DNA from: an uncultured Myxococcales bacterium
GTDB taxonomy: Bacteria > Myxococcota_A > UBA9042
Length of the DNA: 64,000 nt
Direction: 5' to 3'
NCBI GenBank assembly: GCA_903840165.1
Contig: CAIMEY010000046.1
Coordinates: 1 to 64,000, forward strand
Under the pieces are notes generated by a model. That model was not told the DNA's origin and searched no databases. It saw nothing but the letters and a program-made list of their open reading frames with translations. How positions within the stretch are numbered: position 1 is the stretch's first letter; each line of letters begins with the position of its first letter. Shown in pieces: positions 36,377 through 45,071 of the stretch. The position numbers and the translations under genes are program-made.

Positions 36377-37618
36377 ATGGCAAGAACCCCAATGCAAGCC
36401 CTTACTTTGTTGCTGATCGCGGGCCTGCTGGCACCGATGTTGCCGCGGCCGGCGTGGGCGGTCGATCGCGATGCCCAACTGACGACGCTATTTGACCTTT
36501 CGGCGGAGGACGCTGCGGCGCGGGAAATCGCGGTCGATGTGGCGCGATCACTCAAACGTTCCAAGCAGGTACGCTTCCGTGATCTGGACGACGCCCTGAA
36601 CCGCGGCGGCGAGGAAATGCAGATCGGAGCCGTCAAGTCCGGCGATGGCTTGCTCAAGGCGGGCCTGCTGAAAATGCAGAAAAAACAGTGGTCTGACGCC
36701 GCCGACGACCTCGACAACGCGGTGGGCAACTACCTTTCTGGTTACGCGCACTTGCAGGACACGACCGTGCTGGGCAAGGCCATGGGCCAACTCGGCGCAG
36801 CGCAACTGCTTTCGGGCGACACCAAGGCAGCCACGGCCACCTTTGCGCGAGCCGTGCGCGCCGATCCGAAGCTGGAGTTGGACTTCACCGAGTACCCGGC
36901 CAATGTGCAGAAACTCTATGATGAACAACGCAAAACCGTGCTGGCCGCCAAGAAGGTCGACTTTGAAGTGCGCACGACGCCTGCCAACGCCCGCGTGTTC
37001 GTGAATGGAAAATACTTCGGACTTTCGCCTGTTTACGTTAATGCCACAGCCGGCGAACAGTTCATCGCCATCGCCAAGCAGGGCTATGCGCGCAAGGCCA
37101 ACATTGCGACCGTGCTAGAGGCCGACAGCGCCATCCACGTAGAGCTGGAAAATGCCAAGCGAAAAGCGGCCTTTGACACCACCCGCGATCGCCTAACCGA
37201 CGTCTTTGATGGGGCCGTTGAGCCCAATGACCTCACCGAGGCCGAAGGACTGTGCGCCACGCCCTTTGCCGTGATCCTGCGCGCCAGTGGCACGCGCGAA
37301 AAGATGAAGGTGGAACTGGCCTTGGCCAACCTTGGCGGCCGGCAGGTGGTCAATCGCATCACACGGGAGATGCCTTGGCTGAAGCGCGACAAGGACGCGA
37401 TCGACAAGCTGGTGGATGAACTGATCAAGACGCCCGACGTGCCTCTGGAACAAGTCCCTAAAGAGACGACCAAATCGGTCCTCAAGGCATGGTGGTTCTG
37501 GACGGTGATTGGCGTTGTCGCCGGCGGTTCGGTTGTGGGCTATCTGCTTGCGAACAAAAAGGAAGTCACCCAGCCGACCTATCAAAGTGGCCAGGGCGGC
37601 TTGCTGATCCAGTTCTGA
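36377..37618 (+). CDS. Exported PEGA-domain protein with C-terminal membrane helix
   Basis: 413 residues. The signal peptide ends near RPAWAVDRD. A helical repeat region (about 60-190) resembles TPRs (KSGDGLLKAGLLKMQKKQWSDA). A PEGA domain follows at about 195-260 (FEVRTTPANARVFVNGKYFG, then AIAKQGYARK). A region with a Rossmann-like feel (CATPFAVILRASGTREK) comes next, and the protein ends with one transmembrane helix (WWFWTVIGVVAGGSVVGYLL) and a short tail. Such proteins are common in Myxococcota envelopes but uncharacterised. It is a second, unrelated-length PEGA protein beside the one at 7816-9750. The ATG has only a weak GGATGGG in front. Confidence 0.82.
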   Translation: MARTPMQALTLLLIAGLLAPMLPRPAWAVDRDAQLTTLFDLSAEDAAAREIAVDVARSLKRSKQVRFRDLDDALNRGGEEMQIGAVKSGDGLLKAGLLKMQKKQWSDAADDLDNAVGNYLSGYAHLQDTTVLGKAMGQLGAAQLLSGDTKAATATFARAVRADPKLELDFTEYPANVQKLYDEQRKTVLAAKKVDFEVRTTPANARVFVNGKYFGLSPVYVNATAGEQFIAIAKQGYARKANIATVLEADSAIHVELENAKRKAAFDTTRDRLTDVFDGAVEPNDLTEAEGLCATPFAVILRASGTREKMKVELALANLGGRQVVNRITREMPWLKRDKDAIDKLVDELIKTPDVPLEQVPKETTKSVLKAWWFWTVIGVVAGGSVVGYLLANKKEVTQPTYQSGQGGLLIQF

Positions 37619-37729
37619 CGAACATCGGACCTATGACGAAACCGGCTGCGGCGGGCACGGCAGGCGGGCGACGACACAGCAAATAATCCCTAAAATCAGC
37701 AGCTTCGCTGTATGCGACCCCAAGGGCGC

Positions 37730-38143
37730 TTACTCGGGCCGCCCACCTTCGGACCCAGCATCCGGCACGCGAATGGGCAGGCGAGCGGGCGGCGCGGGCC
37801 GAATGGCCACCGATGCCTCACAAGCCTGCTTGGCGACTTGAATCTTCTCCAGCACGTGCCAGGCACAACGGGTTGCTGCGGCCGACCAGTCACCGCCACT
37901 GCCACGTCGTTTGGCTTTGCCCTGCGCATTCCACCGCAATTGAAACTCGCCGAAGCTACTCTGGCCACGGCTGCAGGCGATCAGCGCCGATTGTCTTGCC
38001 ATAATCAGGCTTTCAACGGCCTGATGCTTGCACGGCCCGCTGACCTCAGCGCGTACGGGCGGCATGAAGACCCGCTTGGCTTGGGCGGCGGCCGGCATGA
38101 CCAGCAAAAGAATACTGAGTATCCACAACGACTTGAAAGACAT
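37730..38143 (-). CDS. Small periplasmic protein with AgmX/PglI-like C-terminal pattern
   Basis: 137 residues. A clean signal peptide (MSFKSLWILSILLLVMPAAAQA) predicts export. The mature part has the spacing of the AgmX/PglI/TonB-like C-terminal fold: an opening helix with ACSRG, a strand pair (FGEFQLRWNAQGKAKR), a Cys-containing helix (ATRCAWHVLEKIQ) and a last strand. The match is weak and by pattern only. ATG 38143 was chosen over the TTG just before it. It lies 37 bp downstream of the MopE-repeat lipoprotein gene on the same strand, so co-transcription is likely. Confidence 0.7.
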   Translation of the reverse strand: MSFKSLWILSILLLVMPAAAQAKRVFMPPVRAEVSGPCKHQAVESLIMARQSALIACSRGQSSFGEFQLRWNAQGKAKRRGSGGDWSAAATRCAWHVLEKIQVAKQACEASVAIRPAPPARLPIRVPDAGSEGGRPE

Positions 38144-38179
38144 CAAACAGCCCCCGGTTCGCCCGTAGCTCTAGGGGCG

Positions 38180-41100
38180 TCACTTGCCGACGTAGACATA
38201 GAGGTAGCGCGTGCCCGGCAGTTTTTGGCCAAAGCAGTTGGATGCCTCGTACTTACAGCTGCCATTGTTGACGGTCAGGCTGTACAGCGGGTCGACGGAC
38301 AGGTCGTCGCAGCCTTCAAACTTGACCCACCAGGATCGGCCGGCGCTGAGGTCTTTGTAATCGCTCTTGATCAAGTTGTCGCCGAGGTCGAAATTAGCAT
38401 TGTAAATCAAGCCGTATGCCTGAAAGAACGGCAATCCATCTTTGAAGACGTTCTGCTTGACGTCGATGTAGCGCACCAAGTTGGGCGAGGGACCGCAGAC
38501 TACGCGGATGCGATTCCATTGGCCGCCGGCGCACTTGGCTCCCCAGTTGGGCGGAATGTCGTCGGTGGCGAGGTCATCCTGATAGCCGGCGCATTGCAAA
38601 AGGCCTTCGGTTGCGTAGTTGGGCCCCAAGGATCCTGAGAAATCGAGCGTAGTTGGCGCGCAGCCATCGTCCGTGATGCCGTTGCAGTTGTTGTCGATGA
38701 AGTCGGCGCAGACGTCCTTTTTGCCAGGATTGACCGTTGGATCGCTGTCATCGCAATCGTTGCCACCCTTGGCGCAGACGTTGACGATGCCGCCCGCGGG
38801 GGGCAGGTAGTCCTTGAGCGCATTGCAATAACCGTCACCGTCGCCGTCGCATTTGTCGTCGATCACGTAGTTGCAGTCGTCGTCGACGTTGTTGCAGACC
38901 TCGTCGGCATTGGGGTGGACGCTGGCCTTGGTGTCATCGCAGTCGATTGCCGTGAATTTGCAAATGGATGCGCCGGAGTTGCCCATGTTGGCATCGCAGT
39001 AGCCGTCAGCGTCGTCGTCGCACCCTTCGTCGAGTTGGCCATCGCAGTTGTTATCCAGATTATCACACATGATTTCAACCGGTTCAAAGCTTCCCGACCA
39101 GCCACCGTAATCCGGCGCGGTACAGCCGGTCCACTTGCCGTCGACGCACAGGCTGGGGTCCTTCTTGCTCCCCTTGCAAACGCCTGCTTGTTTTTCGCAG
39201 GGTTGGGCATCATCGAAGGCCAAGTCGCCGTCCTTGGCGTCGGTCTTGCCATCGCAGTCATCGTCTTTGCCATTGCAGACTTCGGGCGCGCCGGGGTGAA
39301 CCGAGCCGAGCAGGTCGTTGCAATCCCCGCCGCCGAACTTGCAAGCTGTTGGAAAACCGGCTGTAGCCATAGCGGAATCGCAGTAGCCATCGGCGTCGTC
39401 GTCGCACCCTTCGTCCACTTGGCCGTTGCAGTTGTTGTCGACGTTGTCGCAGATTTCACCCATTGAAACGCCTGGTTGTACACTACAGACGGCGCTTGAC
39501 CCGTCCGCCGCACAGACCGTTTTGCCCGCAGCGAGGCAGGCGCCTTGGCCGGCCTGGCAAGCATTGCCCAAACTGGCGAAATTCTCGTCGATTTTTCCAT
39601 CGCAGTTGTCGTCTTGCCCGTTGCACAGCTCAGCTTGGCCGGGATTGCGCCCCTTGTTCAGGTCGTCACAGTCGCCGCCACCGTTGACACAGGCCTTGGG
39701 CTTGCCTGAAGTAGCTAGATTTGCATCACAATAACCGTCGGAATCCTTGTCGCAGTATTCGTCGACGCTGCTATTGCAGTTGTTGTCGAGGTCATCGCAC
39801 ACCTCTTGGGCGCCGGGGTGAACCTTGTCAGAGGTATCCAAGCAGTCGCCGCCGCCCTTGGCGCAAACCAGCGGAAAGCCAATGGTTGCCATCGCCGCGT
39901 CGCAATAGCTGTCCTTGTCGTCGTCGCACCCTTCATCGGCCGCGCCCGAGCAGTCATTGTCCTTGTCATCACAAACTTCTGCATTGCTAAACGCGGGGTT
40001 ATTGGCTTGATATTCAGAATCAGCGCAGCCCATCCATTTGCCAGCGACGCACAGGGAAGCGGGCTTTTTCGCCCCTGCGCACACGCCTTTTTGGACTTCG
40101 CATAGCTGAGTGTCGGTCAAGAGCAGGCCCGGGTCTTGGGCGTCGCTGCTGCCATTGCAGTCATTGTCAACGCCATCGCAGACTTCCTTTTGCTTGGGAT
40201 TGATGTTGGAATTCTGGTCGTTGCAATCGCCACCGCCATTCTTGCAGGCCTTGGTGCTTGGATCGTAGAGCATCGCGGCGTCGCAAAAGCCGTCGCCGTC
40301 TTTGTCGCACCCTTCGTCGGTTTGGCCATTGCAGTTGTCGTCTTGGCCATTGCAGGACTCGGGCGCTGGCTTGGGGCCGATGCAATTGAGCACGCCGCCT
40401 GCGCAAATCGGCGTCCCTGGGCACGCGAGGTCACCGCTGCTGATTTGGCAGATGGCGCCGGGCACGGGCTCGTCGACCACGCCATTGCAGTTGTCGTCCT
40501 TGAGGTTACACGTCTCTGAGGCCGGCGCTGGGGCGTCGCAGGGCACCAAGACCACCTTGCCACTAGGACCAGTGTCGCAATGGCGCACGCCTTGGCACGA
40601 GCCCATGGCATTGCTTGTGGCGCACTTGGTCTGGGCGGCCTCAAAGACAAAGCGTTGCGTGCAGTTGGCGCTGACGTCATTGGCCACGCACTGCTTGGCA
40701 AGCTTGCCGGTCAAGGATTTGACGGTCTTGCAGGCAAAGCCGTCCGGACAGGCCTGACCCGAGGAGCAATCCGCACCGCAGAAAGCCCCGGCGTCGCCCT
40801 GAGGTACGCAAAGATCGCCAACGCCAGCAATGGTTTGGCCGATGGTGGAGACGCAGTCCAGGTCACCCTCGCACGGCCTGCCAAGGTTGAGCGACGCTGG
40901 CACGCAGCCGAACAAAACGTCTGGCGCTGTCGTGAGTTCCCTGCATGTCCAGCCCACAGGGCAGTCCGAGGCGGTGTTGCACACCTTGGTGCAGACGCGA
41001 TCGTCGCGGGTGGGGACGCAGAAGCCGGACAAGCACTTGCCGTCGTCCACGCAAGAAAAACCGCATTCTCCAGGCTTTGCGTTGACGAAGTCGCAGCCGG

Positions 41101-41374
41101 AGTTGTCGACGACTTCGCCGGCTTGAGTGTCCTGCCCGCCCGGGAGTTCGGGCAACGAGCCGATATCGGTATCGAATTCAAGCGTATCGCTGCTGTCATC
41201 GCTCGCAACGTCAGCGCCCCCGAGGTCGGTGGACCCCAAGTCCGAGGCGCTGCCGTCCTGCGCAGACGTGCCAGTATCGACCGCGGGTGTCCCGCCACCG
41301 CTGCCACAACCGATGACAATGGCCAAAAATGCCAAAGATCCCATGCGCCAATTGCGCCTGCACTGCCTGATCAT
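38180..41374 (-). CDS. MopE-type Cys/Asp-repeat surface lipoprotein
   Basis: 1064 residues. The signal ends in lipobox AIVIGCGS (Cys about 23), then a Thr/Asp/Ser linker. After an N-terminal Cys-rich region (about 90-230) come eleven units of the putative metal-binding MopE motif, for example CNGQDDNCNGQTDE, CDNVDNNCNGQVDE and CADFIDNNCNGITDD. Many are followed by GCDDDADGYCD calcium-type loops. The last 160 residues form a separate Trp/Gly/Cys-containing domain without repeats. It is probably a cell-surface calcium-stabilised protein. Copper binding is known for methanotroph MopE but cannot be assumed here. A G-rich stretch (GGGGGGACC) precedes the ATG. Confidence 0.92.
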   Translation of the reverse strand: MIRQCRRNWRMGSLAFLAIVIGCGSGGGTPAVDTGTSAQDGSASDLGSTDLGGADVASDDSSDTLEFDTDIGSLPELPGGQDTQAGEVVDNSGCDFVNAKPGECGFSCVDDGKCLSGFCVPTRDDRVCTKVCNTASDCPVGWTCRELTTAPDVLFGCVPASLNLGRPCEGDLDCVSTIGQTIAGVGDLCVPQGDAGAFCGADCSSGQACPDGFACKTVKSLTGKLAKQCVANDVSANCTQRFVFEAAQTKCATSNAMGSCQGVRHCDTGPSGKVVLVPCDAPAPASETCNLKDDNCNGVVDEPVPGAICQISSGDLACPGTPICAGGVLNCIGPKPAPESCNGQDDNCNGQTDEGCDKDGDGFCDAAMLYDPSTKACKNGGGDCNDQNSNINPKQKEVCDGVDNDCNGSSDAQDPGLLLTDTQLCEVQKGVCAGAKKPASLCVAGKWMGCADSEYQANNPAFSNAEVCDDKDNDCSGAADEGCDDDKDSYCDAAMATIGFPLVCAKGGGDCLDTSDKVHPGAQEVCDDLDNNCNSSVDEYCDKDSDGYCDANLATSGKPKACVNGGGDCDDLNKGRNPGQAELCNGQDDNCDGKIDENFASLGNACQAGQGACLAAGKTVCAADGSSAVCSVQPGVSMGEICDNVDNNCNGQVDEGCDDDADGYCDSAMATAGFPTACKFGGGDCNDLLGSVHPGAPEVCNGKDDDCDGKTDAKDGDLAFDDAQPCEKQAGVCKGSKKDPSLCVDGKWTGCTAPDYGGWSGSFEPVEIMCDNLDNNCDGQLDEGCDDDADGYCDANMGNSGASICKFTAIDCDDTKASVHPNADEVCNNVDDDCNYVIDDKCDGDGDGYCNALKDYLPPAGGIVNVCAKGGNDCDDSDPTVNPGKKDVCADFIDNNCNGITDDGCAPTTLDFSGSLGPNYATEGLLQCAGYQDDLATDDIPPNWGAKCAGGQWNRIRVVCGPSPNLVRYIDVKQNVFKDGLPFFQAYGLIYNANFDLGDNLIKSDYKDLSAGRSWWVKFEGCDDLSVDPLYSLTVNNGSCKYEASNCFGQKLPGTRYLYVYVGK

Positions 41375-41659
41375 GGTCCCCCCGCTTGTCCTTGCGCTGT
41401 CGATCGGCCGGTCTGCTGGTCAGTTGCTATCGTATACGAGCCCGCCAAGTTTCGCACCTGGGGCTGCCCTGCGTGCAACTGGCGAATCTGCTGCGTCAAG
41501 ACGCCATTTCACCGCAGGCAAGCCTGGCAGCGCGGGCGGAGACGTCTGCGTCGCGCGCAGAAAGCAATAGCTTGAAAGCTATCGTGCTTTTTCTGATGGC
41601 GGACAGTTTCTGCCAGCAGATTCCCCGGGGGCGGCAACTGCGCTTGTCCCAAGCCGATG

Positions 41660-42802
41660 CTACAGCGCAGCAAACTGCAGCTTGAGCTGGTACGTCACGG
41701 GTGCCGCGCCGTGGGGCAAATCATGAAGATCTTTCCACTTCTTGCGCACGCACTGCTCCAAGCTGTCGCCTTGGCCCTGGGCCTTGACCTCGGTCCAAAA
41801 CCCTTTGTCATCAACGGTCAGCTGCAACACCGTCTCGCCCAGCATCGAGTCGCCATGGGCCACCAGCCAACGGTCAAAGCAAGCCCGCACATCTTCGAGT
41901 TTGACTGACTTTTCAAACTGTTCTCGGACATCAGCCGCGGGCGCTGGCTCGACCCACTGCACCGCACGCATGCGCGAAAGCGGATACTGGTCGGGGCGAT
42001 AGCGATTCAATTCCCGTTTCAATTCAGCGGTCCACGGCCCGACCTGGTTGCGGCGTTCTGCGTCGGTCCAGGCTGCTTCGGCTTCGTGCAGGGCCAGGGA
42101 CTCGGTATGGCTCACCACGAGCCTGACCAAATTCTTCACAAATTCAGACTTTTGCCCAGGCAGGCCATCGGGGATCACCAAATCTGCCGCACTCGCTGCA
42201 ATGTGCCCGAGCAGGCGAGTCCGCATGAGCGCCGAGGCGTAGGTCCACTCCAGGGCATTGTAGAGATCGACCGTGGCAACATAATCATGAAAAAGTCCGG
42301 TGTTCGGCGCTTGACCAATGCCCTCGGGGTCAAGGTCCGGCGAACCGCGAACCACCACCAACTGCTGCTGCAATTGCTTCATAAGATTGGCTAATTGCTT
42401 CTCAGGCGCCGGCGCGCCAAACAGGGGCTGGATCGGCGTCGCCATGAAGGACTTGGCCTTGGGCTCAAGCAAACGAAATGCAGCTTCCGCTGTGACGCTG
42501 GCAGGCAGGCCGCCGTCCTTCTCGAGGTTGAGCTTGGCAAAGAGCTTGACGGTGTCCTTCCAGGTCGCCTCAGCCTTGCGGCCATCACCCATGTCTGCGT
42601 AAAGTTGGGCTAATTTCTGACGCGCGGCAAAGACGACGGTCGGTTCGGCTTTCTCCTTGGCCGCTTGGCGCAAGAAGTTTTCCAGGGCAGCCGCTTCGTC
42701 GTTGTGCCCGGCAGCCCCGGCAAATTGCGCCGGCCAAGCCATCGTCACAAGGACGATCAAGCCAACAAAAACAGCGCTTTTCCAACGATTGTGCCAGGCC
42801 AT
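41660..42802 (-). CDS. Exported TPR-like protein with AgmX/PglI-like C-terminal domain
   Basis: 380 residues. The signal peptide ends near AQFAGAAGH. The N-terminal third is helical with a TPR-like segment (ARQKLAQLYADMGDGRKAEATW). The middle is helical and unrecognised. The last 75 residues follow the AgmX/PglI/TonB-like pattern: ACFDRWLVAHGDS, GETVLQLTVDDKGFWTEV, then a Cys helix LEQCVRKKW and a closing strand TYQLKLQF. AgmX/PglI domains occur in gliding and other envelope machines of myxobacteria, but this protein's partner is unknown. ATG 42802 has GGAGG 5 nt upstream; the longer frame to 42835 does not. Confidence 0.8.
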   Translation of the reverse strand: MAWHNRWKSAVFVGLIVLVTMAWPAQFAGAAGHNDEAAALENFLRQAAKEKAEPTVVFAARQKLAQLYADMGDGRKAEATWKDTVKLFAKLNLEKDGGLPASVTAEAAFRLLEPKAKSFMATPIQPLFGAPAPEKQLANLMKQLQQQLVVVRGSPDLDPEGIGQAPNTGLFHDYVATVDLYNALEWTYASALMRTRLLGHIAASAADLVIPDGLPGQKSEFVKNLVRLVVSHTESLALHEAEAAWTDAERRNQVGPWTAELKRELNRYRPDQYPLSRMRAVQWVEPAPAADVREQFEKSVKLEDVRACFDRWLVAHGDSMLGETVLQLTVDDKGFWTEVKAQGQGDSLEQCVRKKWKDLHDLPHGAAPVTYQLKLQFAAL

Positions 42803-42905
42803 ATCACCTCCGAGCAGCCCTGCCCCTACAGGCATCGGGCGCTGCCCAAAGCGTGCGCCTTACCGGACCAATTCGCAAAATTCCTGTCGGTTTGGCCCGA
42901 AGTGA

Positions 42906-43490
42906 CTACGCAAAGGGCCCAGGCGCGGGAGGCCGGCACGCGTCTGGATACTGAGAGGCCAACTGCGCCAGAAGCTGCGCGAGGTGCGCGTAAAGAAAGC
43001 TATCTTCGACGATCATCGGTAGGACAAATCGCGGCGTTTCGACCAAGTACTTGGCCACAAGCCTAGGCCGCGGCCACTTCAAGCAGGAACGCAAATTATC
43101 AATCCGATCAGCTGCTTTAACCTGACGAATGGGCAAAGGCGAATGGGCGAGCACGGTCCAATATTGGTCATCGGTCTTGGTGGCGGCCGGCGTCATCCGC
43201 AGTTGCTTGGACAGCGCGCGCACGGCAGCGCTCACATCTGCGCCAAAAAGGTCAGTTATTTCCTGGTGATGTACATCGCAATCTTCCAAGACGTCGTGCA
43301 AAAGCGCCACGGCCAGCAACCAAGGGGCACGCACCACGGCGTCGGGGTGGTCATGGAGCAGCAGGTCGCGAACGGCGCGAGGATGAACAATATAAGGCAC
43401 TTCTGGCGCGGTGTCGTCACCTGTGTTGCGCTTTTGGCCGCGGTGCGCGTGCTGGGCAAAGGCGTCGACGCGTGCTAAGTCCAAGGTCAT
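42906..43490 (-). CDS. Small HD-domain protein, (p)ppGpp hydrolase-like
   Basis: 194 residues, the length of a stand-alone alarmone hydrolase (SAH/MESH1 type). Motifs in order are AHRGQKR, VPYIVHP with its metal His (36), ALLHDVLED with the metal HD (65-66), and VKAADRIDNLRS with the final metal Asp. There is no synthetase domain. The expected activity is removal of the 3'-pyrophosphate from (p)ppGpp, or in MESH1 relatives from NADPH. The actual substrate cannot be told from sequence. The ATG at 43490 has only a weak ribosome-binding site. It follows the M16/ArsA operon on the same strand after 63 bp and might be a distal member. Confidence 0.87.
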   Translation of the reverse strand: MTLDLARVDAFAQHAHRGQKRNTGDDTAPEVPYIVHPRAVRDLLLHDHPDAVVRAPWLLAVALLHDVLEDCDVHHQEITDLFGADVSAAVRALSKQLRMTPAATKTDDQYWTVLAHSPLPIRQVKAADRIDNLRSCLKWPRPRLVAKYLVETPRFVLPMIVEDSFLYAHLAQLLAQLASQYPDACRPPAPGPFA

Positions 43491-43553
43491 GTTGGCCGTC
43501 CAGTGCCCGCGAGAAGCACCTGATATTTCAAATGGTTGTACGATACGGGGGCT

Positions 43554-45071
43554 TCATGGCGCGTCTTCGGCATCCTCTGGGTCTCCCTCTTCGGGCGGCT
43601 CTGACATCGGCTCGGCATCCTGGTCCGCGCGGGGAGCCTCCTCTAGGACCGGGGGCGGACGCTTGCCGACGATCTGACCGGGCATCGTCGTTGCTTCCGG
43701 CGCCGAATCAGCTGGTTTCACCTCAACCCCAAACTGACTCCGGCCCGATTGCAGAGGCCCGAGCAGCTGACTCGCTGTTCCGACCACCACGGCGGCCAAG
43801 TGATCGGGTTGCATGCGCTCGTGTAGAACGCGATTGACGGTCTTTAAGTCCACAGATTCAATGCGTTGTGGCCAGTAGTCGACATCGCTGGCCGGCAGCC
43901 CCATGTCGGCCGCTCGCATGCGCACAGCGAGTTCCATCGCCGCAGTTTCGAGCGCATAGCGCTGGCCGCCCTTGAGGAAATCCTTGGCAAAACGAAGTTC
44001 TTGGGGCGTGACGCCCTGTTCGTGCATTTCCTGAAGAATCTGAATCGCCACATCCACGGCGGGCGCGGCATCTTGGGCGGAAGTGCCAAAACCGAGCGCC
44101 CAGCTTGAGACCGTCGGCCCACTGCCCAAGGCCGACCAAGTGTGGTAGGCCCACCCGCGCAACTCTCTTATTTCATGGGTTAAACGCGAAGTAAACGCGC
44201 CACCTAGGATGGCATTGGCCACGGCCATAGCCACGGCATCTTTGTGCTGGGCACCCACGGTCGGCCACGCCAAGACGATTTGCGCCTGGGCCTTGCGCGG
44301 TTTGTCGAGCAGCAGCATTCGCCGGCCCTGCACCGCAATCTTGCCGATGGGTGGAGGCGACGCCGGATGGTCGGTACCCACGGACGCAAACGCCCCTTGC
44401 ACCGCCGCTTGCGCCTGGGCTTGGGTCAAGGCGCCCGCGAGGCCAAAGCGCAGCGATGCATTGGCGATGTTCTTGTGCCAAAAAGCCTGCACATCTGCGA
44501 CGTCCAGGCGCTTGAGACTTTGCTCGGTGCCCTGCCCTGGCCGCCCGAGCACCGTACCGCGGAACACGTAGCGGCCGATCGCATCGTGGACGAGGGCCTC
44601 TTCGTCGTCGCGCAAATGCAGCAGATCGTCGACCAACTGTTGACGAACTTTGGAGAATTCTTCTGCATCAAAGCGAGGACTGTGCAGCACGTCGGCCATC
44701 AAACCGAGCAGGGCCGGCAACTCGGCCACCGGCGCGGCCCCGACCAAGGCGGCCACGTAGCGATCAACCGAGGCATCCACGCTCGCGCCGAGACTGTCGA
44801 GTGCTTCAGCAAATTGCCCACGATCTCGCGAACCTGCGCCGCGGAGTGCCAGAGTCCAGGCCAGCAGCGCCAGCCCTTCCTTGCCGGGCGGATCGACCAA
44901 CGCGCCACTGGCCACATGGACGCGCACAGTCACAACCGGCGGCCACGGCCGCGAAACGAGCAGAACAGGAGCCACGGTCCCTCTTTTGGGCCGCGGTCCC
45001 GCAGCCCCCGGCACAGCCAGCAAAAGCGCCACGATCAGCGTCACCAGCCCTGTGGCGGTCGCGCGCTTCAT
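43554..45071 (-). CDS. M16-family peptidase homologue lacking the zinc motif
   Basis: 505 residues. The signal peptide (ATGLVTLIVALLLAVPGAAG) predicts export. The fold is that of M16 peptidase halves (FAEALDSLGASVDASVDRY, AILGGAFTSRLTHEIRELRGWAYHTW). At the position of the zinc motif HxxEH the sequence reads ALLAW, so it cannot be catalytic. M16B enzymes work as a catalytic and a non-catalytic subunit, and the gene directly upstream encodes the catalytic type. Its ATG overlaps that gene's stop by 4 nt. The C-terminal 70 residues are an acidic Pro/Glu-rich tail. The longer frame to 45218 runs inside the upstream gene and is rejected. Confidence 0.92.
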   Translation of the reverse strand: MKRATATGLVTLIVALLLAVPGAAGPRPKRGTVAPVLLVSRPWPPVVTVRVHVASGALVDPPGKEGLALLAWTLALRGAGSRDRGQFAEALDSLGASVDASVDRYVAALVGAAPVAELPALLGLMADVLHSPRFDAEEFSKVRQQLVDDLLHLRDDEEALVHDAIGRYVFRGTVLGRPGQGTEQSLKRLDVADVQAFWHKNIANASLRFGLAGALTQAQAQAAVQGAFASVGTDHPASPPPIGKIAVQGRRMLLLDKPRKAQAQIVLAWPTVGAQHKDAVAMAVANAILGGAFTSRLTHEIRELRGWAYHTWSALGSGPTVSSWALGFGTSAQDAAPAVDVAIQILQEMHEQGVTPQELRFAKDFLKGGQRYALETAAMELAVRMRAADMGLPASDVDYWPQRIESVDLKTVNRVLHERMQPDHLAAVVVGTASQLLGPLQSGRSQFGVEVKPADSAPEATTMPGQIVGKRPPPVLEEAPRADQDAEPMSEPPEEGDPEDAEDAP

